IMG/VR virus record: IMGVR_UViG_3300033144_002253
Location: 1-21,708 of that record
DNA length: 21,708 bases
Strand: one strand, 5' to 3'
Source of the DNA: a virus
Part shown: positions 20,967-21,708 of the stretch, piece by piece
Layout: every line of letters begins with the position of its first letter
How positions within the stretch are numbered: position 1 is the first letter of the stretch
The notes under the pieces: generated by a model
Databases searched by the model: none
The model's input: the letters and a program-made list of their open reading frames with translations, nothing else
Told to the model about the DNA's origin: nothing
Program-made: the position numbers and the translations under genes

Positions 20967-21031
20967 GTTGGGTAGGGAAGGTGTGTCCAACATGGGACGG
21001 GAAGTGGTCAACGTTGGAAAGGAGCACCAAC

Positions 21032-21214
21032 ATGACGAACACCAGCAACGACATCGGCGGTCAGTGCCACTCTTGCAAGAGGTTCGGCACTGAGATTGAG
21101 ATCAGGCGTGACCCTTGGGTATTGTGGCTTGATCCAGACATGGGTGAATCAGTTATGTTCTGCCCACCGTGTGGCAAGATCAAGCTGGATCAGTACCTGG
21201 CATACCAAGACTAA
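21032..21214 (+). CDS. Small zinc-ribbon protein, 60 aa
   Basis: ATG 21032 follows AAAGGAG; the longer frame from 20903 lacks such a site and would run through the promoter module. Two C-x2-C pairs (QCHSCKRF at 12-15, FCPPCGK at 44-47), 28 residues apart, form a likely zinc ribbon. Between them lies EIEIRRDPWVLWLDPDMGESV. Small zinc-ribbon proteins are common early phage products that bind nucleic acid or host enzymes; the partner is unknown. Its leader shares CAACGTTGGA and an A/G-rich ribosome site with the 128-aa gene. Confidence 0.75.
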   Translation: MTNTSNDIGGQCHSCKRFGTEIEIRRDPWVLWLDPDMGESVMFCPPCGKIKLDQYLAYQD

Positions 21215-21238
21215 GGTACAAGCTGAAAGGAGCAAGGT

Positions 21239-21708
21239 ATGGCCAAGCACACCGAACTGGCGAAGGAACTCGAACCTCGGTTGGAGCGTGCCTGTATCGA
21301 TCAGGCGCGTAGCCGAGGTATCGAGTGGAAGCGACGGACTAGGTTGGTAGCTGGTAACTTCACACAGTGCCCCAAGTCTCAGTCTGATATGTGGGGCAGG
21401 TGTGGGACGAGGCGTACCAGTCATGGACCACAGGTCATCTATGTCAATGTGCGTACCATCCAGGAGCATATACCGAGCCGTATTCTAGGTGCGTTGCATC
21501 GCGCGATGAAGATTGAGGATACACACCTCAGGGACAAGGAGATCAAGAAGATAGCTGAACGCCTCGATGCATGGGTCAGGTACTGGCTAGGTGAGGTGTT
21601 GGCACCGAGAGTGGTGGCCTTCGCCCTCAGTCTGGACTCCAACGGTGGTATAGCTACATCAGAAGGCAGGAACCTATTTACCTCAATCGACACACCGCAG
21701 GTCAACAG
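21239..21708 (+). CDS. Unknown protein, N-terminal part (partial)
   Basis: ATG 21239 has AAAGGAGCAAGGT upstream, and the frame is open to the right edge (156 codons visible). The N-terminus is helical and basic (MAKHTELAKELEPRLERACI, then DQARSRGIEWKRRTR). CPKSQSDMWGRCGTRR at about 44-59 has two Cys, and a charged helix follows (ALHRAMKIEDTHLRDKEIKK). It has no recognised catalytic motif in the visible part. It follows the zinc-ribbon gene by 24 bases, probably in one transcript. Function unknown. Confidence 0.65.
   Translation, partial: MAKHTELAKELEPRLERACIDQARSRGIEWKRRTRLVAGNFTQCPKSQSDMWGRCGTRRTSHGPQVIYVNVRTIQEHIPSRILGALHRAMKIEDTHLRDKEIKKIAERLDAWVRYWLGEVLAPRVVAFALSLDSNGGIATSEGRNLFTSIDTPQVN

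Larger units (their letters stand above)
19499..21017. repeat. CCAACGTTGG palindrome cluster
   Basis: Perfect CCAACGTTGG lies at 19499, 19994 and 20053, and CAACGTTGG at 19580, 19642 and 21009. Further AACGTT cores are at 19522, 19770 and 19852. That is nine AACGTT in about 1.5 kb; I found only two (3055, 6022) in the first 19.4 kb. Sites flank the 128-aa gene on both sides and precede the ribosome sites of two genes. Confidence 0.7.

Noticed and set aside
20903-21031. Extended start of the zinc-ribbon gene
   Set aside because: The extension runs through the second promoter module and lacks a ribosome site; AAAGGAG precedes ATG 21032.
1-21708. CRISPR array, insertion sequence or integrase
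   Set aside because: No regular repeat-spacer pattern, transposase or recombinase motif was seen on either strand.

Overview
This window looks like about 21.7 kb of a tailed double-stranded DNA bacteriophage (Caudoviricetes). The evidence is a recognisable terminase pair, portal, scaffold, major capsid protein and tailspike, all packed on one strand with start/stop overlaps. No integrase, rRNA or tRNA was seen. The host cannot be read from the sequence. Shine-Dalgarno sites are ordinary AGGAGG types, and both ends of the window cut through genes.

Positions 19111 to 1, minus strand, hold the packaging and virion operon. In transcription order it has: a 217-aa protein whose gene ends in an A9 run, a 98-aa reading frame in the -1 phase, small and large terminase subunits, two small virion-type proteins, two secreted pectate-lyase-like beta-helix proteins in tandem, a small anchored protein, a triple-repeat beta protein and a protein with repeated V-K-V-x-[DN]-E segments. 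Two small proteins and a virion-type protein follow, then the portal, a small gene overlapping the portal end, the scaffold, a basic protein, a decoration-like protein, the major capsid protein, three small proteins including a connector candidate, and a tailspike that runs off the left edge. The roughly 6.9 kb between large terminase and portal is an unusual insertion of surface or tail-type genes.

Positions 19092 to 19604 form a divergent intergenic region full of short repeated elements (TGCAAATGCAA, TGGCAyGATTCnTGCr, GGTCAC at 23-bp spacing, CCAACGTTGG). It separates the leftward late operon from rightward genes.

Positions 19605 to 21708, plus strand, hold small early-type genes. They are an unknown 128-aa protein with its own terminator, an HNH-like zinc-loop protein, a 60-aa zinc-ribbon protein and a partial unknown protein. 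Between the first two lies an AT-rich block centred inside nested inverted repeats, which is an origin-like layout. Two copies of one promoter module sit before the HNH-like and zinc-ribbon genes. The AACGTT palindrome is strongly clustered across this arm.

The best leads are a candidate programmed -1 frameshift at 18441-18450, the origin-like structure at 20111-20351, the duplicated promoter module, the CCAACGTTGG cluster, and the paired secreted lyase-like proteins in a virion operon. None could be tested by database search or computation here.
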